From Lunatimonas lonarensis (GTDB lineage: Bacteria; Bacteroidota; Bacteroidia; Cytophagales; Cyclobacteriaceae): a stretch of 64,000 nt of DNA. Within the stretch, counting starts at the first letter, position 1, and each line of letters starts with the position of its first letter. Positions 28,401-36,804 of the stretch are shown here, one piece after another. The notes beneath the pieces were generated by a model. That model was given only the letters and a program-made list of their open reading frames with translations, did not search any database and had not been told where the DNA came from. Location of the stretch: contig NZ_AQHR01000088.1 in assembly GCF_000390185.1 (NCBI RefSeq), positions 62,001-126,000 of the forward strand, in the 5' to 3' direction. The position numbers and the translations under genes were made by a program.

Positions 28401-28918
28401 AACCTACCCGATTCTTTTGGATCCACGGTAGCATGAAACAACCTATTACCGGCTAAGTCTTGGATCAAAACTTCAAAATCAAAAGCAAGGGCCAATCGTT
28501 TGTCTTTTCCGGAACCAATCAGCTCCATTTTGATATTGGGCTGCACCGAGTTGGCCGCTGCCGGAGGGAGTGCCAATACAGGTGCATGCCAAGTACCATT
28601 GGAAAAAAAAAATGCGCGTGCCGTACCCTTTGTCTGGGAAGCCCAAACCCACCCATCCGTATCCACCAACACCTGTTTGCTGCCTTCTAGTGCCAACCGT
28701 ATGGAATCGGGAACGCTCTCCTCCCTGATCCCATCCGAAAACCGGATGTCCCGGTCCGTGGCCAGCCATACAAACCCATTTCGGTCTTGCTGAATACCCA
28801 ACACATTCTCACTGGAGAGATCAAACCCTCTAATTTGCTTGGTGGATTTAAAGGTCTGTCCATGTAACGAGCCCACAATCCAAAAAAAAAGAAGTAGCTT
28901 GGGTAGGGATTTGCTCAT
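25487..28918 (-). CDS. Two-component propeller/Y_Y_Y sensor histidine kinase with PAS domain
   Basis: A 1143-residue membrane sensor. After a signal peptide (to about LHGQTF) come about 14 beta-propeller repeats (e.g. NGFVWLATDRDIRF, GQIWIGTYRGVALLE, GVLWLGTNMGVIQLG), a Y_Y_Y domain (VEYRAVSFVSWPRLLLSYRL), one transmembrane helix (WFIGIVVLVFVGLGILINFLF, about 750-770, split here as WFIGIVVLVF and VGLGILINFLF), a PAS domain, HisKA with SNMSHEIKTPLNGIL and HATPase with GSGVGLAITKH. Such sensors usually detect carbohydrates in Bacteroidota. Unlike the classic hybrid form it has no C-terminal receiver or AraC domain; the next gene supplies a receiver. It heads a five-gene minus-strand operon. Confidence 0.92.
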   Translation of the reverse strand: MSKSLPKLLLFFWIVGSLHGQTFKSTKQIRGFDLSSENVLGIQQDRNGFVWLATDRDIRFSDGIREESVPDSIRLALEGSKQVLVDTDGWVWASQTKGTARAFFFSNGTWHAPVLALPPAAANSVQPNIKMELIGSGKDKRLALAFDFEVLIQDLAGNRLFHATVDPKESGRFVSFFASEDQSCFFLFEHGVYGIRDGELFRVSMEYRDRQLNIVRVIYNDSDGYFYYLENDGLYRGRDLWKVEERVYSGFSDVINSIRDVSGLLKYGADVYFFYNSQLYKRTGKTGRITRISVMDELKVVNVQSCLVDREGQIWIGTYRGVALLESLRFQNFDRSVGLPETDISAIVSLGSGKYVLGYNNGIQVWQGTKAVKDFMFTTGPQATLGRVLNFSLDAFGGVWLSTYQTGLKRLDRQTLTLKDYSLPVDIPVSYVEAEGDRLYVVCNDKVFSAKLGPGGLESDFEPALPFIEAENMRNFIRKIGKFKGKWIVMDNDGISNPKHVKSRSAEHIRISGYDYLARADTLLIGTEDGLFFVEGDSLKPYIYQGLSFNVPMYSIRQDESGVLWLGTNMGVIQLGPHGVRHFTERNGLIGDEVNRGALCIGPGGRVFIGTQNGVSVYVPEEDYVRRTPPKTYLERINVISDYFVSASPTNIPYAYNNVQVEYRAVSFVSWPRLLLSYRLKGLHDDWKTVENPRDNKLFLNNLPPGDYQLMLKSSLGGQLESDIVYGEPFRVNYPYYLQGWFIGIVVLVFVGLGILINFLFVQHKYQGVLKSDLNEKKKEIQKTEDQFKNVWNSSEDGLMLSVIGGRVIAANPALCRMAGVEEAALIEHGLTYLFTDPGYYAKNREQVTKGIDKANGVTIEMKMPFKAGEREVEVFITRMAVDYEGKPFFLNIIKDITQKKEYQRSLRLAKERAEEVSRLKSSILSNMSHEIKTPLNGILGSAENILLTQRGNPAVLEQVNIIKESGDRLLHTINAILDLSKIQSDSKNIDYQEVNVDEFLSKVILPHKASAFKKGVLLSTKYGIRPFTAKIPCSFIEMIVNHVVSNAVKYSEKGMITVWLGREDEKLLLKVIDQGVGISGEYLDKLFIPFDQESKGYDRKYEGSGVGLAITKHLLDQLSGKISITSEKGVGTTVEIEVPLSS

Positions 28919-28994
28919 GCGTTGCTGTTATGGTTTTAAAATTATGAAAACTTCTCTATTCTCTAAATTAAATTGATAATGTTTGTCAATTCTT

Positions 28995-29024
28995 TTTGTG
29001 AAAGGGTGTAAACTTCTAATTTTG
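28995..29024 (+). promoter_or_regulatory. Predicted sucD promoter
   Basis: TTTG at 28995-28998, 18-bp spacer and a perfect TAATTTTG -7 box at 29017-29024, 23 bp before the sucD ATG. Confidence 0.55.
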
Positions 29025-29047
29025 TAGCAAATCTTAAAAATCGGCTT

Positions 29048-29929
29048 ATGAGTGTATTGATAAATAGCAGTTCAAAAGTGATTGTGCAAGGATTCACCGG
29101 AAACGAGGGCTCCTTCCACGCACAACAAATGATCGAGTACGGCACAAATGTGGTGGGCGGAGTGACCCCTGGTAAAGGTGGAAGCACCCATTTGGGCAAA
29201 CCTGTTTTCAACACCGTCGAAGACGCAGTTGTTGCAACGGGGGCGAATACCTCGATCATTTTTGTGCCGCCGGCGTTTGCCGCCGACGCCATCTTGGAGG
29301 CTGCTGATGCAGGAATAAAAGTGATTATTACCATAACCGAAGGAATTCCTGTTAAGGATATGATGAAGGTGAAGCCCTATGTGAAAAAGAAAGGGGCAAC
29401 CTTGATTGGCCCTAACTGTCCCGGAGTGATTACCCCCGGAGAGGCAAAAGTAGGTATCATGCCAGGCTTTGTTTTCAAAGCCGGTAGGGTTGGTGTGGTT
29501 TCTAAATCGGGCACACTTACCTACGAAGCAGCAGACCAAATCTCCAAAGCAGGATTGGGCGTATCTACCGCTATAGGTATAGGCGGAGATCCCATTATAG
29601 GAACATCCACGAAAGAAGCTGTACAGCTGCTGATGGAAGATCCCGAAACCGATGCCATCGTCATGATCGGGGAAATCGGAGGAAACTACGAGGCAGATGC
29701 AGCCCGATGGATCAAAGAAAACGGAAACAAGAAGCCCGTCGTTGGGTTTATCGCCGGGCAGACGGCTCCCGCTGGACGAAGGATGGGTCATGCCGGTGCC
29801 ATCATTGGCGGAAAAGATGATACAGCCGAAGCAAAAATGAGGATTATGCGGGAGAATGGTATATACGTCGCCGAAACCCCTGGAGAAATCGGAGAAGTTA
29901 TGGCAAAGGCACTTGGTGTTGACGCCTAA
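29048..29929 (+). CDS. sucD: Succinyl-CoA synthetase (ligase) alpha subunit
   Basis: TCA-cycle enzyme subunit that binds CoA and carries the phospho-His. The 293-residue protein has the CoA-binding start [28 protein letters not shown], the ligase signature [15 protein letters not shown], the [12 protein letters not shown] loop and the active-site His in [13 protein letters not shown]. sucC is not adjacent. It has its own promoter and terminator, so it is a single-gene unit. It connects to the mutase in this window through succinyl-CoA. Confidence 0.97.
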   Translation: MSVLINSSSKVIVQGFTGNEGSFHAQQMIEYGTNVVGGVTPGKGGSTHLGKPVFNTVEDAVVATGANTSIIFVPPAFAADAILEAADAGIKVIITITEGIPVKDMMKVKPYVKKKGATLIGPNCPGVITPGEAKVGIMPGFVFKAGRVGVVSKSGTLTYEAADQISKAGLGVSTAIGIGGDPIIGTSTKEAVQLLMEDPETDAIVMIGEIGGNYEADAARWIKENGNKKPVVGFIAGQTAPAGRRMGHAGAIIGGKDDTAEAKMRIMRENGIYVAETPGEIGEVMAKALGVDA

Positions 29930-29951
29930 ACGCCCTCCTTACTGCCATTGT

Positions 29952-29990
29952 AATGCTGGTCGATGCAACGATTGACCAGCATTTTTTTTT
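29952..29990 (+). terminator. Rho-independent terminator of sucD
   Basis: Ten-bp stem AATGCTGGTC (29952-29961) with GACCAGCATT (29974-29983) and a run of nine T (29982-29990), about 22 bp after the stop. Confidence 0.88.
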
Positions 29991-30058
29991 GCGTCCGGCA
30001 TGCTTGCTTCCATATTTTCGGGTCATCGGCATGGTTATTCTCCTTTCATCAAAAGTAT

Positions 30059-30090
30059 TTTGTCCAAAAACTAATTTTTACCTATATTTT
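30059..30090 (+). promoter_or_regulatory. Predicted promoter of the DUF1592 cluster
   Basis: TTTG (30059-30062), 20-bp spacer, TATATTTT (30083-30090), one mismatch to TAnnTTTG, 43 bp before the ATG at 30134. Confidence 0.42.
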
Positions 30091-30133
30091 CGGCTAATAC
30101 CTTTCAATACGCTAGGGCGGATATTTGTCAAAA

Positions 30134-32098
30134 ATGAAATTAAGAGGCTTTTTTTTCTGTTTGGTTGTCGGAGTTGCGATCGTCTCCGAGGCAAAGGCTC
30201 AAGAAACGCTGAGCTTCACCAAAGACATTATCCCCGTCCTGCGCAATCACTGCTACTCCTGCCACAATGTAGGCAATCCAAAGGGAGGCGTAAACCTTGA
30301 AATCTACGAAGAGGAGGGCCGCGTAATCAAAGATGGGCAATTTTGGCTGAAGGTAATCGATGAAATAAAGGGAAAGGCGATGCCTCCCAGCAACAAACCC
30401 CCTCTCTCTGCCGATGAGTACCACACCCTAGTGGAAGGGGTAAATGGAATACTTATCAAATCACTGGAGAACAAAACTCCAGGCAAAGTGGTCATTCGCC
30501 GGTTAAACCATACCGAATATCATTACACCGTTTTGGATCTCACAGGAATCAGTTTTGATGCCAAAAACCGGTTTCCATCAGATGGCTCCGGCGGGGGAGG
30601 ATTTGATAATCAGGGGCGTGCACTCTTTTTTACGCCACTCAAGATGGAGCGCTACTTCGATGCCGCCGAGGAGATCGTAGAGGCACTCTACGAAGATCGC
30701 GAAAAGTGGCGCAGTGCAGTGCCTATTGTGTTTCGAACAACGCTCTGGCACCGAATCATCGACTGGTTTAGGTCACTTTTCAATTCAGATTATAACCCCA
30801 GCGTCCGGGTAAAAGAAGCCGCAGAAGAAGTGATTTACCCCTTTGCCAGTAAGGCCTACAGGAGATACCTAAAAGCCGAAGAAAAAAGCAAGCTCACAAA
30901 ACTTTTTGAAGAGGTATACGCCGCGAATGCCAATTTCAAAAATCCAGAGCGGTTTGACAGGAGTATGGCAGAGGTGTACAAAGCGATTCTTATTGCCCCC
31001 TCATTTCTTTACAAAATGGAAGAAGAGCCTGACCTGGATAAGCCGGTTCCTCTGAATGATTTTGAGATTGCCACCAGACTGTCCTATTTCCTGTGGTCTA
31101 GCATGCCGGATGAAGAACTCTTTCAACTTGCGGCGGAAGGAAAACTACAGTCGGAACAGGTGCTGGAACAACAGGTGGAACGAATGCTAGATGACCCGAA
31201 AGCAAGGCGTTTTTCCGAGTCTTTCGTCAGTCAATGGTTGGGCATTACCAAACTTAAGGATCCAAATGCTCCTTTAGCAGACACCGAACGTTTCCCCCAA
31301 TTTACAGAGGCCATCAAGGAAGCGATGTATAAGGAGACAACGGCGTATTTCCACCATGTATTGACTAAAAGCAACAACTTCCTCGATCTGATAAACAGCA
31401 ACTATACCTTTGTTAACGAGGATCTTGCCGACTTCTATGGACTAAATGACGTAACAGGAAATGACTTTCAATTAGTGCATTTCACCGACGGTACGAGAGG
31501 CGGATTGCTGGGAATGGGAAGTGTGCTTACCGTGACCTCATTACCTACCAGAACCAGTCCGGTGCTTAGGGGGAAATGGGTCATGGAGGAGATATTGGGC
31601 ATAAGCCCGCCACCTCCACCTCCAGATGTCAGTGAGCTACCGGAAGATGATGGATTGCACGAAGATCTTGGCTTGCGGGCGCTTCTGGAGCGGCACCGAT
31701 CTGATCCTGCGTGCCAATCCTGCCATGAAAAAATGGATCCGCTCGGAATTGGGTTGGAGAACTTCGATGCGGTCGGGAAATGGCGGGAAAGCTACGGCAA
31801 TATCCCTATTGACCCATCCGGGGTACTCAGTACCGGAGAAACATTTGCCGGGCCAAGCGAGCTAAAGAAGCTCCTCTTGGCAGAAAGGGAGAAATTTGCC
31901 CGTAATCTAAGCAGCAGATTCCTTTCCTATGCAGTGGGAAGATCCGTGTTGTTCTCGGATGAGATTGCCATTCGCGACTTGACCGAGAATTTACTGACAC
32001 ATGATTTCCACCCAAAGTACTTTATCAGTGAACTGGTAAAAAGTTATTCGTTCCGCATGAAGATCAAGGATTTTCAGAAGCGATCCACAGAAATTTAA
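30134..32098 (+). CDS. DUF1592/DUF1588/DUF1585 exported c-type cytochrome protein
   Basis: A 654-residue exported heme protein of a type common in Planctomycetes and Verrucomicrobia. After a signal peptide (to about EAKAQE) comes a cytochrome c-like site HCYSCHNVGNPKGG, a DUF1587-type VVIRRLNHTEYHYTVLDLTG, DUF1592 (FLYKMEEEP then FEIATRLSYFLWSSMPDEEL), DUF1588 (GGLLGMGSVLTVTSLPTRTS, PVLRGKWVMEEILG) with a six-proline run, a second heme-like CQSCHEKMDPLGIGLENFD, and DUF1585 at the C-terminus (FARNLSSRFLSYAVGRSV). The biochemical function is unknown; oxidation of polysaccharide derivatives is a common guess. ATG 30134 is preferred over TTG 30125. Operon with the DUF1552 gene. Confidence 0.9.
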   Translation: MKLRGFFFCLVVGVAIVSEAKAQETLSFTKDIIPVLRNHCYSCHNVGNPKGGVNLEIYEEEGRVIKDGQFWLKVIDEIKGKAMPPSNKPPLSADEYHTLVEGVNGILIKSLENKTPGKVVIRRLNHTEYHYTVLDLTGISFDAKNRFPSDGSGGGGFDNQGRALFFTPLKMERYFDAAEEIVEALYEDREKWRSAVPIVFRTTLWHRIIDWFRSLFNSDYNPSVRVKEAAEEVIYPFASKAYRRYLKAEEKSKLTKLFEEVYAANANFKNPERFDRSMAEVYKAILIAPSFLYKMEEEPDLDKPVPLNDFEIATRLSYFLWSSMPDEELFQLAAEGKLQSEQVLEQQVERMLDDPKARRFSESFVSQWLGITKLKDPNAPLADTERFPQFTEAIKEAMYKETTAYFHHVLTKSNNFLDLINSNYTFVNEDLADFYGLNDVTGNDFQLVHFTDGTRGGLLGMGSVLTVTSLPTRTSPVLRGKWVMEEILGISPPPPPPDVSELPEDDGLHEDLGLRALLERHRSDPACQSCHEKMDPLGIGLENFDAVGKWRESYGNIPIDPSGVLSTGETFAGPSELKKLLLAEREKFARNLSSRFLSYAVGRSVLFSDEIAIRDLTENLLTHDFHPKYFISELVKSYSFRMKIKDFQKRSTEI

Positions 32099-32191
32099 AT
32101 CAAGGGGCAATCAATTTAGGCTTTGAATTAGCAGAAAAACAACCTAACTTGCTCGTTATCAAGATTAATAACCCAATTAAACCATAGGGAA

Positions 32192-33574
32192 ATGAGAAAA
32201 AAGTGGCAAATCTCCAGACGAAAAATGTTAAAGGGTGTGGGAGCGGCAATCGCGCTCCCCTTTTTGGACGCGATGTTTCCGCTTTCGGCCACAGCGAGCA
32301 GCCATCCGGCCTACCCAGTTCGCTCGGCATTCATTTTTATGCCAAACGGGGTACATCCAGACCGGTGGACTCCTTCTGGAATCGGGACTCATTTTGAGCT
32401 TTCGCCCACGTTACAGCCACTCAAATCCCTAAAGAACGATATTTTGGTGCTTGGACAAATGATGAACAAGAACTCCATTTTCCAGGGAGCAGACGGACAT
32501 TATGCAAAGGATGCCAACCTCCTTACCTCCATGCCCATCACCAAGACCGCCGGAGACAACATCAATGCCGGAGGTGTATCCGTCGATCAACTAATTGCCG
32601 GGCACTTTAAGGACGAAACACTCTTTCCCTCCCTGGAGTATGGCCTGGATCGTATTGCTACGGGAGTGGACATCAACGTCGGCTTTACGAGGCTGTACGC
32701 CTCCAGTATTTCCTGGAAGACCCCAACCACGCCTCTTTCCAAGGAAATTGACCCGCGTTTGGCCTTTGACAGGCTTTTCAAATCATTTGTAGACGGAACC
32801 CCAAAGGGTGAAAACCCGCACAAGCACAGCATATTGGATGCAGTAAAAGAAGACGCCAAATCCCTCAAAAACAACCTGGGCCGATCCGATCAGGATAAGC
32901 TGGAGGAATACCTGGAGTCGATTCGCTCCATCGAAAAACGCATCTCCAATCAAGGCAACCTGAAAGACTTTGAAAGCAAAATAACTCCTGATATCCGTAA
33001 GGAGTTGAACCGCCTTCACATCAGCATAGAGGAGTTTACCGATTTGAATGCCGGAATCGATGTGACCGAGAAGACGCGCCTGATGTACGATATCATGGCC
33101 TTGGCCCTCTGGAGCGATGCTACAAGGGTCCTTACCTTCATGTACGGCAATTCGGTAAGCAACCGGAACTTCTCCTTTTTGGATGGTGTAACCGGCGCCC
33201 ACCACTCGCTTTCCCACCACATGAACAATGAAAACAACCTCGAACAATACGACCGCATTACCAAATGGCACCTTGAGCAGTATGGATATTTTTGTGAGAA
33301 GCTCAAATCCATCAAAGAAGGCGATCGAACCCTCTTGGACAATTCCCTCGTCATGTTTGCATCAGGCCTTCGGGACGGAAATAGGCACTCTCCAAGAGAT
33401 CTGCCCATCATCGTGGCCGGTAGAGGAGGTGGAAAAATCAAAACAGGGCAGAACCTCATTTTTGAAGACAACACGCCCCTAGCAAACCTCTATACCACCT
33501 GGATGCAAACCGTCGGGATGAACACCGCCAAGTTTGCGGACAGTACAAGAACCCTTCACGAAATTTTAGTTTAA
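32192..33574 (+). CDS. DUF1552 protein with Tat signal
   Basis: A 460-residue protein with a twin-arginine signal ISRRKMLKGVGAAIALPFLD, so probably exported folded. DUF1552 features: FIFMPNGVHPDRWTPSG, LVLGQMMNKN, SVDQLIAGHF, FPSLEYGLD, FASGLRDGNRHSPRDLPIIV and AGRGGG. DUF1552 genes nearly always follow DUF1592 genes, as here (93 bp apart), so the two are assumed to work as a pair. Similar in part to the sulfatase/alkaline-phosphatase-like DUF1501 family. Catalytic function unknown. Confidence 0.9.
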   Translation: MRKKWQISRRKMLKGVGAAIALPFLDAMFPLSATASSHPAYPVRSAFIFMPNGVHPDRWTPSGIGTHFELSPTLQPLKSLKNDILVLGQMMNKNSIFQGADGHYAKDANLLTSMPITKTAGDNINAGGVSVDQLIAGHFKDETLFPSLEYGLDRIATGVDINVGFTRLYASSISWKTPTTPLSKEIDPRLAFDRLFKSFVDGTPKGENPHKHSILDAVKEDAKSLKNNLGRSDQDKLEEYLESIRSIEKRISNQGNLKDFESKITPDIRKELNRLHISIEEFTDLNAGIDVTEKTRLMYDIMALALWSDATRVLTFMYGNSVSNRNFSFLDGVTGAHHSLSHHMNNENNLEQYDRITKWHLEQYGYFCEKLKSIKEGDRTLLDNSLVMFASGLRDGNRHSPRDLPIIVAGRGGGKIKTGQNLIFEDNTPLANLYTTWMQTVGMNTAKFADSTRTLHEILV

Positions 33575-33616
33575 GCCCAGGGAACCCTGTCGATTTGCCG
33601 CTTGGCACGTATACGT

Positions 33617-35134
33617 ATGATTAAACCCAGCACGGATAGTTCCCCAGAATCCAGATCTTCATGGTATGGATTCTGGGGAATGTCGGTTCCTCTTGTGATC
33701 GCCCTTCTCATCATTGGCATTTTCTTTCTTCCAGATTCCTTTGAGGGTAGCTCTGCCCTTTGGGTTTTTGGTGGAAGACTGCACCCGTTACTACTGCATT
33801 TCCCCATTGTAGTCATCCTCCTCACGACCTTATTTGTTGTAGCAGGGTTCCTTCACAGTACTTTTTCCCAACCACTGCTGATAAAAAGTATGCTGCTGCT
33901 GGGTTGTTTTTCCGCATTCGGATCCATAGTGGCTGGCTACCTGTTGTACGCCTCAGACAACTATTCGGGAATTCAAGTACAAAATCACCTACGCGGAGGT
34001 GTGCTCACCGGATTGGGGATTTGCCTCACCACCGCTTATTTTTTCTTCCGGGAGAAAAAATATAAAAACAACACGAAAAGTCCAATATTCCTATCCCTTT
34101 TGCTGGTTACCAATGGCATGCTCGCTTATACGAGCCATGTAGGAGGTTCCCTTACCCACGGTCAGGATTTTCTCACCGAGCCGTTGACCCAAATATTCCC
34201 AACCAGACAAGTCGCGCTAAAGCCGGCGGAGGAAATGCTGGTGTACGAAGACCTGATTCACACTATCCTCGACGCCAAGTGTTTGAATTGCCATAACGAG
34301 AACAAAACCAAAGGGGATTTGCTGATGACCTCTTATGGGAACTTACTGAAATCCGGAAAAAGTGGAAAACCCGCTTTAATCCCGGGAAATCCAAAAGAAA
34401 GCGAATTACTGATACGGGTACACCTTCCAGAAGATGACGATGAAAGAATGCCTCCGGAGGGAAAACCCGGCTTAACGACAGAAGAAATCTCGCTCATAAG
34501 CCTCTGGATAGAAGTCGGTGCACCCCAAAACCAACCGCTACCCGAGTTTTTGGAAGATCCTGCGGTGGCTATATCCTTCGAATCCCTAATCCCAAAAGTG
34601 CAGCAAAACCAACGGCGCATGCTTCTGGAGAAGGAAGCTTTCGAGGAAGCAGCAAGTTCACTCGCTACCCTCGCGGAAGAACTGAACGTCCATATCGAAC
34701 GGGATCCCGAAGCAGAAGGCCCGTTTTTTCGTTTGCGCATGAAGTTTCCCCCGCGCCGCTTTTCAAATGAAGAGCTACTGGCATTGGAGCCTTACTTTAT
34801 GAATTTTTCTTCCGTTTCCCTTGCATCGGCGGACATTTCCGATGATGAACTATTTTTTATTGCCAAAATGAAAAATCTTCAGCGGCTGTTTATTCAAAAA
34901 ACCCGCGTCGACGGATCCGGCCTTCCGTACTTTCACAACCACGAACATTTAGAGACGCTGAGCATATCCTTCTCGCCTATACATCCTGGAAATATCTTTC
35001 ACCTGCTGAATATCCCCAACCTGAAGGAAGTATATGTTTTTGGCACGCCGGTCAAACCAGAAATCATCCATGCCTTACAAGCCTACAGGCCCGACATTAC
35101 CTTTTTCTTAGAAGAGGGGCCACTTTTCAGGTAA
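33617..35134 (+). CDS. Membrane PSCyt1-type cytochrome with leucine-rich tail
   Basis: A 505-residue protein with five N-terminal helices resembling the DUF2231 membrane domain (LHPLLLHFPIVVILLTTLF, split as LHPLLLHFPI and VVILLTTLF), then a planctomycete-type cytochrome c domain (HTILDAKCLNCHNENKTKGD, PESELL-like KESELLIRVHLPEDDDERMP) with the usual MPPEGKPGLT ending, and a C-terminal leucine-rich-repeat stretch (NLQRLFIQKTRVDG, LETLSISFSPIHPGN, NLKEVYVFGTPV). The first frame start is TTG at 33602; ATG at 33617 is preferred. It would be a membrane electron acceptor for the preceding exported proteins. Confidence 0.85.
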   Translation: MIKPSTDSSPESRSSWYGFWGMSVPLVIALLIIGIFFLPDSFEGSSALWVFGGRLHPLLLHFPIVVILLTTLFVVAGFLHSTFSQPLLIKSMLLLGCFSAFGSIVAGYLLYASDNYSGIQVQNHLRGGVLTGLGICLTTAYFFFREKKYKNNTKSPIFLSLLLVTNGMLAYTSHVGGSLTHGQDFLTEPLTQIFPTRQVALKPAEEMLVYEDLIHTILDAKCLNCHNENKTKGDLLMTSYGNLLKSGKSGKPALIPGNPKESELLIRVHLPEDDDERMPPEGKPGLTTEEISLISLWIEVGAPQNQPLPEFLEDPAVAISFESLIPKVQQNQRRMLLEKEAFEEAASSLATLAEELNVHIERDPEAEGPFFRLRMKFPPRRFSNEELLALEPYFMNFSSVSLASADISDDELFFIAKMKNLQRLFIQKTRVDGSGLPYFHNHEHLETLSISFSPIHPGNIFHLLNIPNLKEVYVFGTPVKPEIIHALQAYRPDITFFLEEGPLFR

Positions 35135-35139
35135 GCGAG

Positions 35140-35168
35140 TAGTACAGATGCTGTCCATCTACGTACTA
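35140..35168 (+). terminator. Imperfect hairpin between the cytochrome and PqaA-like genes
   Basis: TAGTAC-AGATG (35140-35150) pairs with CATCTACGTACTA (35156-35168) with a 2-base bulge and a 5-base loop; the following TCTTATTG is only weakly T-rich. It could be a weak terminator or a processing site. Confidence 0.35.
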
Positions 35169-35214
35169 TCTTATTGTGTACGCTGACAAGTATCAAACCA
35201 TTAACTCACAGATC

Positions 35215-36675
35215 ATGACTAAAAAAACTTTTCAACAACGGCTGAGTCAGATAATCCTGGTTTTTGCCGCTCTTGCCTCTATTAGGTGCCAATCCCCTTC
35301 TTCTGAAACCCAAACAGATCCAAGTGACTCCAACCCAAGCGACCCGCTAAGGGAATACGTGGAAAGCACGGATCCCGCAACCCGGTACGAAATGGTGTTT
35401 CATGCCGAAGAGGCACTCTATGACTACTACGTAATCCGGTTGGAGTCGCAGCATTGGCTCACCGAAAAGGAGGTTACCGAGACATTATGGTGGCACTGGG
35501 TATCCTTTGTAATTCCCAAAAAACTCGCACACGAAACGTCATTTTTGATGATTTCGGGTGGCAGTACCAATACCAAGCTTCCCGAAAAGCCCGATCAGAT
35601 GTTGGTGGAAGCTGCGCTGGCTACGCATTCCCCTGCCATTAAGGTGCATAACATCCCTTTTCAGCCGGTAACTTTTGTAGGTGACACCGTAGAGGGCCGG
35701 GTAGAAGATGGCCTGATTGCGTATGGATGGAGAGAGTTTATGGAAAGAGGAGCCAAAGATGAAGACGCCATTTGGCTTGCCCGCCTTCCCATGACAAAGG
35801 CCGTCATCCACTCCATGGATGCCGTAGTTGACTATACCGGAAAAGAATTGGGGTTAAACCTTGGGAAATACGTCGTAGCAGGCGGATCAAAACGGGGTTG
35901 GACTACCTGGACCACCGCCGCAATGGACGACCGAGTGGTGGCTATGGCACCCATCGTTATCGATCTCCTAAACCTCGTCCCATCCTTCCAACACCACTGG
36001 AGAAGCTACGGGTTTTGGGCACCGGCCGTAAAGGATTACGTCCGTGAGGGAATCATGGACTGGATGGGTTCGGAGGAATATGACCGTTTGCTGGAGATCA
36101 CTGAGCCCTACTCATTTATTGAGGTGTTCCGGGATATCCCCAAACTACTCATCAATGGATCCGGGGATCAATTTTTCCTTCCAGATAGTTGGAAATTTTA
36201 CTGGGACGATCTTTCCGGTGAGAAGCACTTGGTGTACATCCCAAATGCTGGACACTCGCTGGACAACTCTGATGCCATGCAGATCTTGCTTGGATTTTAT
36301 AAGCACATTCTTATGGATGAAGCAAGACCGGAATACAGTTGGGAGGTGACCGATACCCACATAAAAGTGACGGTAGATCCGCAAAACCCACCCGTACAAG
36401 TGAAACTTTGGGAAGCCCATAACCCGGAGGCGAGGGATTTTCGAATAGATGTATTCGGACCTAAATGGATGGACACCGTAATCCCCGTACAGGAAAACGG
36501 TGTCTACCAGATACCTATCCAAGCCCCTGATAAAGGCTGGAAAGGACACTTTGTAGAAATTACCTACGCTGGAAAAGCCCCCATCAAATTGACTACCGGT
36601 GTCAAAGTACTTCCGGAAACCTATCCTTTTGACCCGTACAAACCGGAAAAGCCAAGAGGAACCCCCAAAAAATAA
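35215..36675 (+). CDS. PqaA-family (PhoPQ-activated) alpha/beta-hydrolase-like lipoprotein
   Basis: A 486-residue lipoprotein (lipobox ASIRC, Cys about 25) of the PhoPQ-activated pathogenicity-related family. The hydrolase fold is visible: oxyanion-strand FLMISGGSTNTK, nucleophile elbow VVAGGSKRGWTTW, an acid after LLINGSGDQFFLPDS and a His in YIPNAGHSLDNSDA. WWHWVSFVIPK is typical. The C-terminus adds a beta domain (about 385-470). I chose ATG 35215 over the GTG at 35176, as the signal peptide starts there. The substrate is unknown. It is followed by a strong terminator. Confidence 0.88.
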   Translation: MTKKTFQQRLSQIILVFAALASIRCQSPSSETQTDPSDSNPSDPLREYVESTDPATRYEMVFHAEEALYDYYVIRLESQHWLTEKEVTETLWWHWVSFVIPKKLAHETSFLMISGGSTNTKLPEKPDQMLVEAALATHSPAIKVHNIPFQPVTFVGDTVEGRVEDGLIAYGWREFMERGAKDEDAIWLARLPMTKAVIHSMDAVVDYTGKELGLNLGKYVVAGGSKRGWTTWTTAAMDDRVVAMAPIVIDLLNLVPSFQHHWRSYGFWAPAVKDYVREGIMDWMGSEEYDRLLEITEPYSFIEVFRDIPKLLINGSGDQFFLPDSWKFYWDDLSGEKHLVYIPNAGHSLDNSDAMQILLGFYKHILMDEARPEYSWEVTDTHIKVTVDPQNPPVQVKLWEAHNPEARDFRIDVFGPKWMDTVIPVQENGVYQIPIQAPDKGWKGHFVEITYAGKAPIKLTTGVKVLPETYPFDPYKPEKPRGTPKK

Positions 36676-36687
36676 GATAAGAAAGAT

Positions 36688-36729
36688 GGCCTGTGCAGAT
36701 ATTCGCTTTGCACAGGCCTTTTACTTTTT
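36688..36729 (+). terminator. Rho-independent terminator after the PqaA-like gene
   Basis: Ten-bp perfect stem GGCCTGTGCA (36688-36697) with TGCACAGGCC (36709-36718), 11-base loop, then TTTTACTTTTT. It closes the 30.1-36.7 kb cluster. Confidence 0.88.
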
Positions 36730-36804
36730 GGATTTCCCACGGTATCTTTAGCCTACGAACGCGCACTTGTTCAACAAAGAGTGCCGTCAAACCATGAACA
36801 GATT

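Noticed and set aside
29072-29791. Long antisense reading frame over sucD
   Set aside because: It lies fully opposite a well-conserved gene and encodes a Cys/His/Gly-rich sequence with no domain; a composition shadow.
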